A stretch of DNA of 36,389 nucleotides, from the NCBI GenBank assembly GCA_903911925.1, contig CAIWFH010000098.1, forward strand, positions 1-36,389. Reading direction: 5' to 3'. The translations under genes and the position numbers were made by a program. Source of the DNA: an uncultured Acidobacteriaceae bacterium (GTDB lineage Bacteria; Acidobacteriota; Terriglobia; Terriglobales; Acidobacteriaceae). Positions 8,673 through 17,212 of the stretch are shown here, piece by piece. The stretch's first letter is position 1. Each line of letters starts with the position of its first letter. A model generated the notes under the pieces. The model did no database searches. It was given only the letters and a program-made list of their open reading frames with translations, and was not told the DNA's origin.

Positions 8673-10796
8673 ATGTTTTTGACGCCGATTTTTAACCGTT
8701 TTCGTGCAGTGTTGCTGATTCTTGCTGTCCAGGCTTGCTGCGCCGGATCGCATCTTTCCACTGCCTTGGCGCAGGCCGCACCGGCAGCTCCGGGGCTGGA
8801 CCGGGCGCACATTGACCAGGTTCTCGATGGACTTCGCCACGGCAAGTCCGTGGGGCAAGTGGCGGTTTCGCCGGATGGCAAGCGGCTGGCGTGGACGATT
8901 CAGGCGCCGGGAGGCACGGAGATCCGCGTTGCTCCGCTGAACGATTTGGGGAAGAGCGAGCGCGTGACTGCGGCTGCGCGGCTGGATGAGCACTGCCGGG
9001 AGGGCCAGATCGTTTGGGCTCCGGATGGAAAGGGGCTGGCCTTCTTCTCTGACTGCGGCAAGCCGGAAGAACAAGCCGACCTCTATCTGTCGATCCTGGA
9101 TGGCGGCGCTCTGCGCCGGTTGACGGAGTTGAAGGGATACGTGGAGGCGCCGGCTTTTTCGCCGGACGGGACCAAGGTGGCCTTCCTTTATGTAGAAGGG
9201 GGCACGCGCCCGCCAGGAGGGCTGGCGGCGATGAAGCCTCCAGCCGGCGTGATTGGCGAGGACGGGTTGGAGATTCAGCGCGTGGCCGTGGCGCGGGTGG
9301 ATGCGGCGGCTCCGGCAGCGCCCACGATGGCGACGCCGGCCAACTTGCATGTGTATGAGTTCGACTGGCGGCCGGACTCGAAGGGGCTGGCTTATGTTGC
9401 AGCTGACCCGCCGGGAGAAAACAACTGGTGGGTTGCAAAGCTCTACGCGCAGGCGCTGGATGGCGCGCCAAAGGCCATTCTCGCGCCCGCCGAAGTGGCC
9501 GGGCCGCTACATGGGCTGCAGATTGCGGTGCCGCGCTGGTCGCCGGATGGCAAGTTGATCGCCTTTATCGGCGGGCTGATGAGTGACCAGGGAGCGACGG
9601 GGGGAGATGTGTGGATTGTGGCTGCCGAGGGCGGCATGCCGCGCAACCTGACCCCGAAGCGGCCCAGTTCGCCGGCGTGGATCGAGTGGGACGGGGACGA
9701 GCATCTATATGTAAACGAACTCGACGGCGGCAACACTCAACTGGTCCGCATGCGCCTGCAGGGCGACCGGACCAGCGAAAGGGTGGCCACGAGTTTTGGG
9801 CTACCGTTGTTTAGCATTCCGGGCAGCGCGGGCGACGGGCGGATGGAACTGAGCCTTTCATCGACGGCGGACCGTGCGCTTTGGGTTTTCAGCGCCAACA
9901 CGTTTGACCATCCCACGGAAATCTATTCGACCAAGCCTGGAGCGGCGATGACCCCGGGCCTTGAAGGGGTGGCACAACTCTCGCACTTGAACGACGGACT
10001 TGAGCGGGGCTGGGGCAAGTCGATATCGCTGACGTGGAAGAGCGACAATTTCCGCGTTCAAGGCTGGCTGATGCTGCCGCGGGACTACGATCCGGCAAAA
10101 AAATATCCGCTGCTGGTGATGGTGCATGGGGGACCTGCGTCGGCGCTGATCGGCCATTGGGGTGGAGGCGGCCTGGGGGCCGCATCCTTCTCAGCGCTGG
10201 GATACTTTGTGCTGCAGCCGAACCCTCGCGGCGGCTTTGGGCAGGGTGAGGAATTTACCCAGGCCAATCGCAAGGATTTTGGCTATGGCGACCTGCGGGA
10301 CATTCTGGCCGGAGTAGATCGGGTGGAGGCGCAATACCCGATCGATCCTGCGCGCGTGGGGGTGACGGGATGGAGCTACGGGGGATTCATGACGATGTTT
10401 GCCGTGACCCAGACGCATCGCTTCAAGGCGGCGGTAGCGGGGGCGGGCATCTCGGACTGGCAGAGCTACTACGGCGAAAATTCGATTGACCAGTGGATGA
10501 CGCCGTACTTTGGGGCGACGGTTTACGACGATCCGGCGGTTTACGCGAAAAGCTCGGCCATCAATTTCATCAAGGCGGTTGCGACTCCGACGCTGGTGGT
10601 GGTGGGCGACCGGGACGGGGAATGCCCGGCACCGCAGTCGTTTGAATTCTGGCATGCGCTCAGGGCGCAGCACGTGCCTACGCAGCTTGTGGTGTATCCA
10701 AACGAGGGGCATGGGTTTGTGGACCCCGCACACGGGCGGGACGTGGTGGAACGGGCCGCAGAGTGGTTTGCCCGCTACATGCCGGCTGTTCACTGA
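8673..10796 (+). CDS. Exported S9-family serine peptidase (prolyl oligopeptidase type)
   Basis: The 707-aa product has a signal peptide (LLILAVQACCAGSHLSTALA), so it acts in the periplasm. Residues about 45-430 form a beta-propeller with repeated WD40-like 'SPDGK' turns (VAVSPDGKRLAW, FSPDGTKVAF, WSPDGKLIAF), which gates access. The C-terminal alpha/beta hydrolase domain (about 450-705) has the nucleophile in GWSYGGFM (Ser568), Asp648 in GDRDGECP and His680 in NEGHGF, so the triad is complete. Such enzymes cut short peptides, often dipeptides from the N-terminus. The neighbouring nitroreductase is divergent, and the start lacks a ribosome binding site. Confidence 0.92.
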   Translation: MFLTPIFNRFRAVLLILAVQACCAGSHLSTALAQAAPAAPGLDRAHIDQVLDGLRHGKSVGQVAVSPDGKRLAWTIQAPGGTEIRVAPLNDLGKSERVTAAARLDEHCREGQIVWAPDGKGLAFFSDCGKPEEQADLYLSILDGGALRRLTELKGYVEAPAFSPDGTKVAFLYVEGGTRPPGGLAAMKPPAGVIGEDGLEIQRVAVARVDAAAPAAPTMATPANLHVYEFDWRPDSKGLAYVAADPPGENNWWVAKLYAQALDGAPKAILAPAEVAGPLHGLQIAVPRWSPDGKLIAFIGGLMSDQGATGGDVWIVAAEGGMPRNLTPKRPSSPAWIEWDGDEHLYVNELDGGNTQLVRMRLQGDRTSERVATSFGLPLFSIPGSAGDGRMELSLSSTADRALWVFSANTFDHPTEIYSTKPGAAMTPGLEGVAQLSHLNDGLERGWGKSISLTWKSDNFRVQGWLMLPRDYDPAKKYPLLVMVHGGPASALIGHWGGGGLGAASFSALGYFVLQPNPRGGFGQGEEFTQANRKDFGYGDLRDILAGVDRVEAQYPIDPARVGVTGWSYGGFMTMFAVTQTHRFKAAVAGAGISDWQSYYGENSIDQWMTPYFGATVYDDPAVYAKSSAINFIKAVATPTLVVVGDRDGECPAPQSFEFWHALRAQHVPTQLVVYPNEGHGFVDPAHGRDVVERAAEWFARYMPAVH

Positions 10797-11193
10797 GCCG
10801 GCGGCGGCTCGTGCCTGACCTCTCCGGGGCAAGGGCTCCAAGGCGGCATGGACGGGCGATGCCCGGAGGGACCCTGTCCTGATACACTTTTCTCTGGAGT
10901 TTCAGTGCGAGTTTCGTCAACCGGCTGCATGAAAGTGCGTTCTGCCGGGAGCCGGTCATCTGAGCGGAATCCGCCGGTGGCAGGCCAGCAGGGGGCATGT
11001 TGACGGGCCGCTTATTGAGCAATTTTTCAATTTGAGTAGCCATCCCGCCAATACACAGGGTGGGTTCCCGCAGGGAACGGTCCTTGAGAGGCGCGGTTTG
11101 GGACGGCTTGAATTGACGAGGCGCTTTAACCCAATTTTCTGATGTACCGGACAGACCGTTCCGTGGTTCGACGAGGCGGGGCGGGGAGGATTC
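10797..11193. other. 397-base intergenic region with a small palindrome
   Basis: No convincing gene is seen on either strand. A perfect palindrome, GTTCCC-GCA-GGGAAC, lies at 11064-11078 and may be an operator or small hairpin. TTGACG at 11112-11117 could be a -35 for the lipoprotein gene, but a matching -10 is weak. GGAGGA at 11186-11191 is the ribosome binding site of the next gene. Confidence 0.4.
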
Positions 11194-13689
11194 ATGCGGC
11201 GGTATTTGACCCTTGTTTGCGTGCTGTGCCTGGCAATTCCGGCCGGGATTTCATTTTCCGGCTGCTCTCGCGATCCGGGGGCGAACTATTGCAATGGCTT
11301 GGGTTACGGATTGAAGATTACCGATGTTGCGGGCATCACCCTGCAGCCGAGGACAACAGGCATATCGTTGGCCTTCGGGCAGACGCGACAACTGTCGTTG
11401 CCCTCCGCCATCACCTGCAAGGGCCCCGCGGCAACCGTTACGGGCTCATATCAGTACGGTTCTACCAACAGGAGCCTGGTTGACATTACGCCGGCCGGCA
11501 ACCTCTGCGCGGGAACCTGGAACCGGAACTCGGGCGGCGGCATTGCGGACTACACCATTTGCAGCTTTCCCAATCCCTTGCCCAGCACCGGCGGACTGCC
11601 CTTCAGCTCGGCTTTCGTTACGGCTTCGGCTGACTCTGTGGTTTCCAACCCGGTTGAAGTTTATGTGCATCCACTGGTAACCTCGGTTTCGCTGGTGGGT
11701 CCCACCTCCTGCCAATCGCAGGGCCAGGTGGCCCAACTCGACTCACAGGCCTGCTACAGCGCATCAGTGAACGGCACGCCTACCAACAGCCTGCTGTGCG
11801 CGCCTCCGACAGTGACAGATCCCGCGCTGTTCGCCTGTCCGCTGCCTCCTGGCGTCAACTCGGTGCCCAGTTGCTCGAGCACCATCGGCACGCTCACCTA
11901 CCTGGCCAGCATCAGTGCCGTTGCCACCATTGATCCGTTGACCAACCAGATCACCGCTCAACATCCGGGCACGACGGCGATTACAGCGTCGGTTGCCGGT
12001 TCGGGGTCCTCGGCTGGATACTTCACCACCTGCCCGCCGGAGAGCATTTCAGTTACCCTGGCCAACGGCTCCACCAGCGGTACATTGAACCATAGCGTGA
12101 CTCAGAACCTGGTCACCAACGTGATTGACACCCAGGGCAACACAATCACCGGTCTCACTCTCGACTACCAGTCCACGGACCCGATCGACATATCGGTAAA
12201 CTCCAGCGGCGCCGTGACAACGTCATTTCCCGGCGAAGCTGCGATTACCGCTATCTGCCAACCGCCCAATTGCAATCCTGCGCCGATCAACGAAGTTGGA
12301 CGCTTTGGCACAGGTCTTCCGATTACGTCGAACGCTGTCTCTCTCACCTACCAGGGCGTGAATAGCAATTATGTCTGGTTTGCCGCGCCGGGCCAGTCTC
12401 AGTACGTGGTTCCGGTCCAACTGCTTTCAGGCACAGTGGGATCTACGACGCGACTGCCTTTCGTGCCGAACTCGATGATCATGGACCGGTTGGGGAACAA
12501 CCTGTACTTTGGCTCTCTCCACGAACTGATGGTTTACAACACCTCAAGCAACACGGTGACCAAGCAGGACAACGGAGCTCCCGGCGTTGTGCTGGCGGTT
12601 TCTCCGAACAACACGCAACTGATCATCAACGACCAGATTCTGGCCAAGTTCTACATCTACTCGCCGACAACCGGCGTGACCGCCACATTCCCCGGTCTGG
12701 GAAGCACGGCTTCCTGGTCCCCGGATTCCAAGACGCTTTTTGTCTCAGACAGCGCCGCGGCCGGCGGAGCTCATACTGACACCTTGTATGTCTATAACGC
12801 GGGCACGGGCTGGACCACTTACGCGCTGCCGTGCTCCACGGGACCGGCGTGCGCCGATCAATCTCTCGGAGCGCAGAGCCTGGCCGTGACCGTCCCCAGC
12901 GTCGGCGCCTTTATGGCCGGCAGTCCCACCGTGGCCCACACTTGGTGCCCGTCTGGCACGGTCGGCGAGTATGCGACCATGTCGTTCTATCCCCAGAGCG
13001 ATGCAGTCTACCTCGACCCTCCCAACGACACGGAGCCGGTGCTGACCGATGTTCTGGCCGCGACCACGGATGGAGGCCACATTCTGGGTGCGTCATTGCT
13101 CAACAACACTGTCGAGCTGTCCGATATCGAGGTCAATATTCCCAGCGGCGCATGTACCCTGGCCACTACAGGCACTCCGCCAAACCAGGTGCAAACGCTG
13201 GAACCGCTTACCATTCCCTACCAGGCAAAGCAGGTGCAATTGACCCAGGTGGACGGCTCGGCCATCACACAGGTCAACCAGGTGGTGCCGTCGCCCGCTT
13301 CGAACCTGGCATTTATCACTTACGACGCGTCGCCCAACAACTTCAATGCCGTGCTGCCTTACTACATGCCGATTCCCGGGTATACGGGCACGCTGGGCAC
13401 GGTGGGTTACGTCACGCTAACGGGGGCTTCAGCCAACAGCGGTCCCACCGCTCCCATCGCCGGCGCTTTTACGCCGGACGACACGCTCTTTTTTGTTTCC
13501 ACGGCGGGCGACAACCTGATTCACTACATCAGCCTGCCGTCCCTCACCGACACGCAGCAGATTGCTCCCGGCATTCCCGCCTGCACGCCTCCTTCAGCCG
13601 GCGGCAAAGACGACGGCTGCCAATATACGGGCACAGACGCCGTGGTTCCCGCAACCGCAATTGCCGTGAAGCCGCGCACCACCACGTAA
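11194..13689 (+). CDS. Large exported Ig-like/beta-propeller protein, probable lipoprotein
   Basis: The product is 831 aa. The signal sequence ends ISFSGC, a slightly atypical lipobox with Cys24 as lipidation site. Residues about 160-390 look like bacterial Ig-like (BIG2-type) domains: ISAVATIDPLTNQITAQHPG followed by TTAITASVAGSG is the typical 'variable becomes constant' strand pattern, repeated as ISVNSSGAVTTSFPGEAAIT. From about 430 to 825 the sequence turns into a propeller-like region (NLYFGSLHELMVYNTSSN, VVLAVSPNNTQLIIND, SWSPDSKTLFVSD). It is Thr/Ser/Pro rich with many cysteines. Such proteins are common on acidobacterial surfaces, with unknown ligands. GGAGGA precedes the ATG. Confidence 0.8.
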   Translation: MRRYLTLVCVLCLAIPAGISFSGCSRDPGANYCNGLGYGLKITDVAGITLQPRTTGISLAFGQTRQLSLPSAITCKGPAATVTGSYQYGSTNRSLVDITPAGNLCAGTWNRNSGGGIADYTICSFPNPLPSTGGLPFSSAFVTASADSVVSNPVEVYVHPLVTSVSLVGPTSCQSQGQVAQLDSQACYSASVNGTPTNSLLCAPPTVTDPALFACPLPPGVNSVPSCSSTIGTLTYLASISAVATIDPLTNQITAQHPGTTAITASVAGSGSSAGYFTTCPPESISVTLANGSTSGTLNHSVTQNLVTNVIDTQGNTITGLTLDYQSTDPIDISVNSSGAVTTSFPGEAAITAICQPPNCNPAPINEVGRFGTGLPITSNAVSLTYQGVNSNYVWFAAPGQSQYVVPVQLLSGTVGSTTRLPFVPNSMIMDRLGNNLYFGSLHELMVYNTSSNTVTKQDNGAPGVVLAVSPNNTQLIINDQILAKFYIYSPTTGVTATFPGLGSTASWSPDSKTLFVSDSAAAGGAHTDTLYVYNAGTGWTTYALPCSTGPACADQSLGAQSLAVTVPSVGAFMAGSPTVAHTWCPSGTVGEYATMSFYPQSDAVYLDPPNDTEPVLTDVLAATTDGGHILGASLLNNTVELSDIEVNIPSGACTLATTGTPPNQVQTLEPLTIPYQAKQVQLTQVDGSAITQVNQVVPSPASNLAFITYDASPNNFNAVLPYYMPIPGYTGTLGTVGYVTLTGASANSGPTAPIAGAFTPDDTLFFVSTAGDNLIHYISLPSLTDTQQIAPGIPACTPPSAGGKDDGCQYTGTDAVVPATAIAVKPRTTT

Positions 13690-13716
13690 CTTCATCGGAG
13701 TTGAAAAGCACCATGC

Positions 13717-13745
13717 AAAAGGGCCGGCCGCGCGCCGGCCTTTTT
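13717..13745 (+). terminator. Rho-independent terminator
   Basis: An A-run leads into GGCCGGC, loop CGCGC, GCCGGCC and then TTTTT. The stem is perfect over 7 bp and the A/T tracts can extend it. It lies 28 bases after the lipoprotein stop and closes that transcript, so the following ribH gene needs its own promoter. The A-run before the stem may also let it work on the other strand. Confidence 0.85.
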
Positions 13746-13784
13746 GCTGCCCGGCATCCTCAGAGAGAGCCCGGCTGCGCACGA

Positions 13785-13796
13785 TAGAATCGATAC
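13785..13796 (+). promoter_or_regulatory. -10 element for leaderless ribH
   Basis: TAGAAT at 13785-13790 is followed by CGATAC and the ATG at 13797. It lies just after a terminator, so some promoter must be here, and the spacing leaves no room for a leader. The context nearly repeats that of kdsA. Confidence 0.6.
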
Positions 13797-14681
13797 ATGA
13801 TCAAGGGAATTTCCTTTCTTCGTCCGGCAGGCAGTGCAGCGGTCTATGACCGGCTGGCGAGCTTCTTTTCCGCGCTGGGATTTGCTTCCGGCAAAGGCTG
13901 GGCAGAGGAATCAAGCCGGGGCGCTGCGTTTCTGGCTCCGCTGGGCAACCTGGAGTTTGTGGATGGCAAGTTTCCTTCAACGGCCGATGTGCTGGTGGAA
14001 GTGACTGCCCTGGATGCCGTTTACCAGACGGCAGAGGTGTGGCTTCGCTCGAACGGCGGCGATTCGGCCGTGGTGCGGCTGTCGCCCATCACAGCGACGC
14101 ATTGGAAGTCGCAGATTTTTACGGTCGAGCCGGAGCCGGGTTTTGGCTTTACGTTCTGGGCCTGGACCGATCCGCTGAAGGGCAAGCCGGTTGCCGTAGA
14201 AGGAGATATCTCTGCCGCGGGCATGAAGTTTGCGATTGTCGTGGCGCGGTGGAATGCGGTGATAACCGAACGCCTGCTTGAGGGCGCGCTGGACGCACTG
14301 TTGCGCAGCGGGGCGAGCCGCGGCGACATTGAGGTGGTCCGCGTTCCCGGCGCATGGGAGATTCCTTCGGCCGCCCGCACGCTGGCCAACCTGGGCAAGG
14401 CGGATGCGATTGTGACACTGGGCTGCCTGCTACGCGGCGAGACCGCGCACTACGAGGCGATTTACAACGAGGTTTCGCGCGGCATCGGCGAGTCGCAGCA
14501 GGCGACGGGCATTCCCCACAGCTTTGGCGTGCTGACTTGCGAGACGCTGGAGCAGGCGCTGAACCGTGCCGGCATCAAGGCCGGCAACAAGGGATTTGAA
14601 GCGGCCGCGGCGGCGATTGAGATGGTCAGCCTGACGAGGAAACTCAAGAGCGGCGGCACGGGGCAAGGCGGCGCTCATTGA
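13797..14681 (+). CDS. ribH: 6,7-dimethyl-8-ribityllumazine synthase with VOC-like N-terminal domain
   Basis: Lumazine synthase condenses 5-amino-6-ribitylamino-uracil with dihydroxybutanone phosphate, the penultimate riboflavin step. The usual enzyme is about 155 aa; this product is 294 aa. Residues 143-294 are a full RibH: KFAIVVARWNAVITERLLEG, VPGAWEIP, ADAIVTLGCLLRGETAHYE (catalytic His218) and IPHSFGVLTCETLEQAL. Residues 1-135 (ISFLRPAGSAAVYDRLASFF, FLAPLGNLEFVDG, FTFWAWTDPLKGK) look like a glyoxalase/VOC-type fold with no obvious metal triad. An internal ATG at 14223 could start RibH alone, but its nearest AGGAG (14201-14205) is 17 bases away. The gene overlaps nusB by 4 bases, a common pairing. 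Confidence 0.9.
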   Translation: MIKGISFLRPAGSAAVYDRLASFFSALGFASGKGWAEESSRGAAFLAPLGNLEFVDGKFPSTADVLVEVTALDAVYQTAEVWLRSNGGDSAVVRLSPITATHWKSQIFTVEPEPGFGFTFWAWTDPLKGKPVAVEGDISAAGMKFAIVVARWNAVITERLLEGALDALLRSGASRGDIEVVRVPGAWEIPSAARTLANLGKADAIVTLGCLLRGETAHYEAIYNEVSRGIGESQQATGIPHSFGVLTCETLEQALNRAGIKAGNKGFEAAAAAIEMVSLTRKLKSGGTGQGGAH

Positions 14682-15112
14682 CCGGCGGAATTCATCACAC
14701 ATCCGGGCGCCGCAAATCGCGCGAGCTGGCTATGCAGATGCTGTTTCAGGCGGACATCGGCAAGCAGACGCCGGAGCAGGTGCGGGCGACGTTCTGGAAT
14801 GCAGCCGACGAGGCGGAGCCGGAAGTGCGCGGCTTTGCCGAAGACCTTTTCCGCGTGGCCGTGGCTCACCAGGAGCAGATCGACGAACTGATCGTGGCCA
14901 ACTCAAAGCACTGGCGGCTGGAACGCATGCCTGCGGTGGACCGCAACCTGCTGCGCATGGCCGTGGGAGAGATGCTTGGCTTCAAGGGCACGCCGTTTCC
15001 CATCGTGATTAACGAGGCGCTGGAGATTGGCAGGCGGTTCTCGGCGCCCGAATCGATCAATTTTCTGAATGGGATGCTGGATGCGATCGCGCGCGGGCTG
15101 ATTGGGAAATAG
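14678..15112 (+). CDS. nusB: Transcription antitermination factor NusB
   Basis: NusB binds boxA RNA with NusE (S10) and supports antitermination in rRNA operons. The 144-aa product is close to normal length (E. coli about 139). It starts GRRKSRELAMQMLFQADI, the family's first helix, and has MPAVDRNLLRMAVGEML and PFPIVINEALEIGRRFSAPE with the closing NFLNGMLDAIAR. The proposed TTG at 14678 overlaps the ribH stop as TTGA, giving translational coupling. The first in-frame ATG (14732) would delete the conserved arginine-rich helix and is rejected. ribH-nusB adjacency is widespread in bacteria. Confidence 0.93.
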   Translation: MTGGIHHTSGRRKSRELAMQMLFQADIGKQTPEQVRATFWNAADEAEPEVRGFAEDLFRVAVAHQEQIDELIVANSKHWRLERMPAVDRNLLRMAVGEMLGFKGTPFPIVINEALEIGRRFSAPESINFLNGMLDAIARGLIGK

Positions 15113-15169
15113 ATTTCCAGGGACTTAGGACTCGTGACACGGAGTAATCTCTGTGTGTTGATTGCCCCC

Positions 15170-15630
15170 TTAGTTGAGCGGCCGCGGCGCGCGGCGATAG
15201 ATTAGCCAGGAGAGAACGCAGCCGGCCGGATAGAAAAGGGCGAAGGCCATCCCGATTGGCAGAGCATAGAAAAGATGAACCAGGTGAGGCTCTCGTCCAG
15301 GGTCCACGATAGGGCCTCGAAGAGGTGGAATTCACTTCCGAGCGCGCGATGTTTATACCATGCGTATTGCGCAAGATAGGCGATGAAGCCGCAGACCAGT
15401 GCGAGGGCGAGTATTCCACCCAGGAGCATCGCCCCTTTCCAGAAACGAATGTCTGGCCTGGCATGCCGGACGGCAAGCGGATAGGTGAACGAGGCGGCCA
15501 GTGCCAGCGCCAGTCCCCAGGAGATGTTTCCAGCGCGGCCAACGGAGATTTCCGCGCCGGGAAAGAGCGCGAGCGCGGACAGAACGATGCAGCAGATGGC
15601 AAGGTAGAGCGGATTTACCCGGTTACCCAT
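15170..15630 (-). pseudogene. Frameshifted small membrane protein
   Basis: From the ATG at 15630 the frame encodes three hydrophobic segments (LYLAICCIVLSALALFPG, WGLALALAASFTYPLAV, AMLLGGILALALVCGFIAYL) and would stop at 15202 after a poor C-terminus. Shifting frame at a CTCT (AGAG on the coding strand) at 15290-15294 gives TLDE joined to PHLVHLFYALPIGMAFALFY and then PAGCVLSWLIYRR, a proper fourth membrane helix with basic end, ending at 15170. A 2-base insertion is the simplest explanation, either a real mutation or a sequencing error. The family is not recognised. It lies 42 bases downstream of the reductase gene on the same strand. Confidence 0.6.
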
Positions 15631-15672
15631 GGCGTTCGTCGTGCCTCCTGCTTTTGCGGCAAAAATCCGCGG

Positions 15673-16269
15673 TTAGGCCAGCTTCCACCCCAGCCGCCGG
15701 GCGCGTTCGCGAGTGCGCGCTGAAAGCGGATGCAATGGCTCCATGGCGGAAAGGCCGATCCACATGCTGCCCACCGTTTTGGCTCCGAGCATTTGCGCGG
15801 CCCGATGCAGGGTTCCCGAGACGCCGGTGAAGATGGGGATGAGGAATCCGGGCATCCCCGAAGTGGCAACCAGGACGGCCCTGCGGGAGGCGCGCTTGAC
15901 GCGAGCTTTGGGGGAGGGCTGGCCCCACGGCCAATACGAGTAGCCGATGAGCCGCTCAAGGAAGGTGCGAAAGACCGCGGTGACGCCGCCATAGTTGACC
16001 GGCGAGCCGAGTACGATGGCGTCGGACGCCTCGATTTCGGCAAGGATAGACTCCAGATCGTCGCGCTGCTCGCACTGGCCCCGCTCGACGCCAGGCTTCT
16101 GGGTGCACTTGCGGCAGTTCTTGCAGTAGTCCAAATGCCGGTCAACCAGGTAGATGGTGTGGGTTTGGGCGCCTTTTTCACGGGCTCCGGCGAGAATGGC
16201 GTCGATGGCGGAGTCGGCTGTTCCGCCCCTCACATAACTGCCGACGATGGCCACAACCTTGCCGCCCAT
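15673..16269 (-). CDS. Flavodoxin-fold NAD(P)H-dependent reductase
   Basis: This 198-aa protein belongs to the NADPH-dependent FMN reductase / iron-sulfur flavoprotein-like group. It starts KVVAIVGSYVRGGTADSAID, the phosphate-binding loop for FMN, and has SDAIVLGSPVNYGGVTAVFR, the usual second flavin contact. A cysteine cluster, CKNCRKCTQKPGVERGQC (about 50-67), is like that of Fe-S flavoproteins and may hold a cluster or zinc. The substrate is unknown. The ATG at 16269 has GGAGG 6 bases upstream; an in-frame GTG at 16287 is less likely. It is divergent from the enoyl-CoA hydratase gene. Confidence 0.85.
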   Translation of the reverse strand: MGGKVVAIVGSYVRGGTADSAIDAILAGAREKGAQTHTIYLVDRHLDYCKNCRKCTQKPGVERGQCEQRDDLESILAEIEASDAIVLGSPVNYGGVTAVFRTFLERLIGYSYWPWGQPSPKARVKRASRRAVLVATSGMPGFLIPIFTGVSGTLHRAAQMLGAKTVGSMWIGLSAMEPLHPLSARTRERARRLGWKLA

Positions 16270-16400
16270 CCAAAGCCTCCAATCCACTGCGCACGCAGGT
16301 TACTACGAAAAGCGTGCTGGGCGCTGTGATAAGGCCTCGCTGGAGGATCGGAATCGCAGCCAAGCGCAACGAGGGGCGTTTCTGCTACGCTCTTGAGCGC

Positions 16401-17183
16401 ATGGAATTCACGAATATTCGCCTCGAAAAACGCTCTCCACTGGCATTTGTCACGCTTGATCGCCCCACGGTTCTCAACGCGTTGAACGCCCAAACGTTGG
16501 ACGAACTGGACCGTGCTTTCGGCGAACTCTCCACTGACTCCTCGATCCGGGTAATCCTGCTTGCAGGCGCGGGCGGGCGTGCCTTTGCTGCCGGCGCGGA
16601 CATAAAGGAACTGGCGGCTCTTACCAAAGAAGAGGGCCATGCTTTCGCCCTGCGCGGCCAGGGCGTTCTGCGCGGCATTGAGACGCTGGGCAAGCCGGTA
16701 ATCGCCTGCGTGCAGGGGTTTGTGCTGGGCGGCGGATGCGAACTGGCCATGGCCTGCACTTTCCGGCTGGCTGCCGACGATGCGCGGCTGGGCCAGCCCG
16801 AGGTGAAGCTGGGCGTGATTACCGGCTATGGCGGATCGCAGCGGCTGCCCAGGTTGATAGGCCGCGGCGCGGCGCTGAAACTGCTACTTACCGGGGCGAT
16901 TGTGGGCGCCAACGAGGCCCTGCGGCTGGGACTGGTGGACGAGGTAGTTCCAGCGGCGCAACTGATGGAGCGGGCCGAGTCGCTGGCCATGGAGATTGCC
17001 GCCAATGCTCCGCTGGCCATTAGGGAAACGCTGCTGGCCGTGAATGAGGGGATTGACTTGCCGCTGGATCTGTCGCTGATGAGGGAGGCTGTGCGCTTTG
17101 GGCACGTGTGCGGCACCGAGGACCAGGCGGAGGGTACGGCGGCGTTTCTTGAGAAGCGGGCCCCGTTGTGGAAGGGCAAGTGA
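16401..17183 (+). CDS. Enoyl-CoA hydratase/isomerase family protein
   Basis: The 260-aa product is a crotonase-fold enzyme that would add water across trans-2-enoyl-CoA in fatty acid or amino acid breakdown. The oxyanion-hole segments are GGRAFAAGADIKEL and GFVLGGGCELAMACTFRLA; both catalytic acids are present (Glu of GGGCELAM and Glu of GQPEVKLGVI), favouring hydratase activity over other crotonases. GYGGSQRLPRLIGRGAA follows as expected. The ATG at 16401 has no Shine-Dalgarno; a weak TACGCT lies 9 bases upstream, so this may be another leaderless or near-leaderless start. No beta-oxidation partners are adjacent. Confidence 0.9.
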   Translation: MEFTNIRLEKRSPLAFVTLDRPTVLNALNAQTLDELDRAFGELSTDSSIRVILLAGAGGRAFAAGADIKELAALTKEEGHAFALRGQGVLRGIETLGKPVIACVQGFVLGGGCELAMACTFRLAADDARLGQPEVKLGVITGYGGSQRLPRLIGRGAALKLLLTGAIVGANEALRLGLVDEVVPAAQLMERAESLAMEIAANAPLAIRETLLAVNEGIDLPLDLSLMREAVRFGHVCGTEDQAEGTAAFLEKRAPLWKGK

Positions 17184-17200
17184 AGCGGCAAACATCCTGC

Positions 17201-17212
17201 TATCCTGTTCAG
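17201..17212 (+). promoter_or_regulatory. -10 element for a leaderless lipoprotein gene
   Basis: TATCCT at 17201-17206 is followed by GTTCAG and the GTG at 17213. The spacing matches the other leaderless candidates, and this start yields a textbook signal peptide, which supports it independently. Confidence 0.55.

Noticed and set aside
8568..9350. Upstream extension of the nitroreductase frame by 260 codons
   Set aside because: It is antisense to the S9 peptidase, low in complexity and Arg-rich; the ATG at 8567 has a good Shine-Dalgarno and begins the ferredoxin domain.
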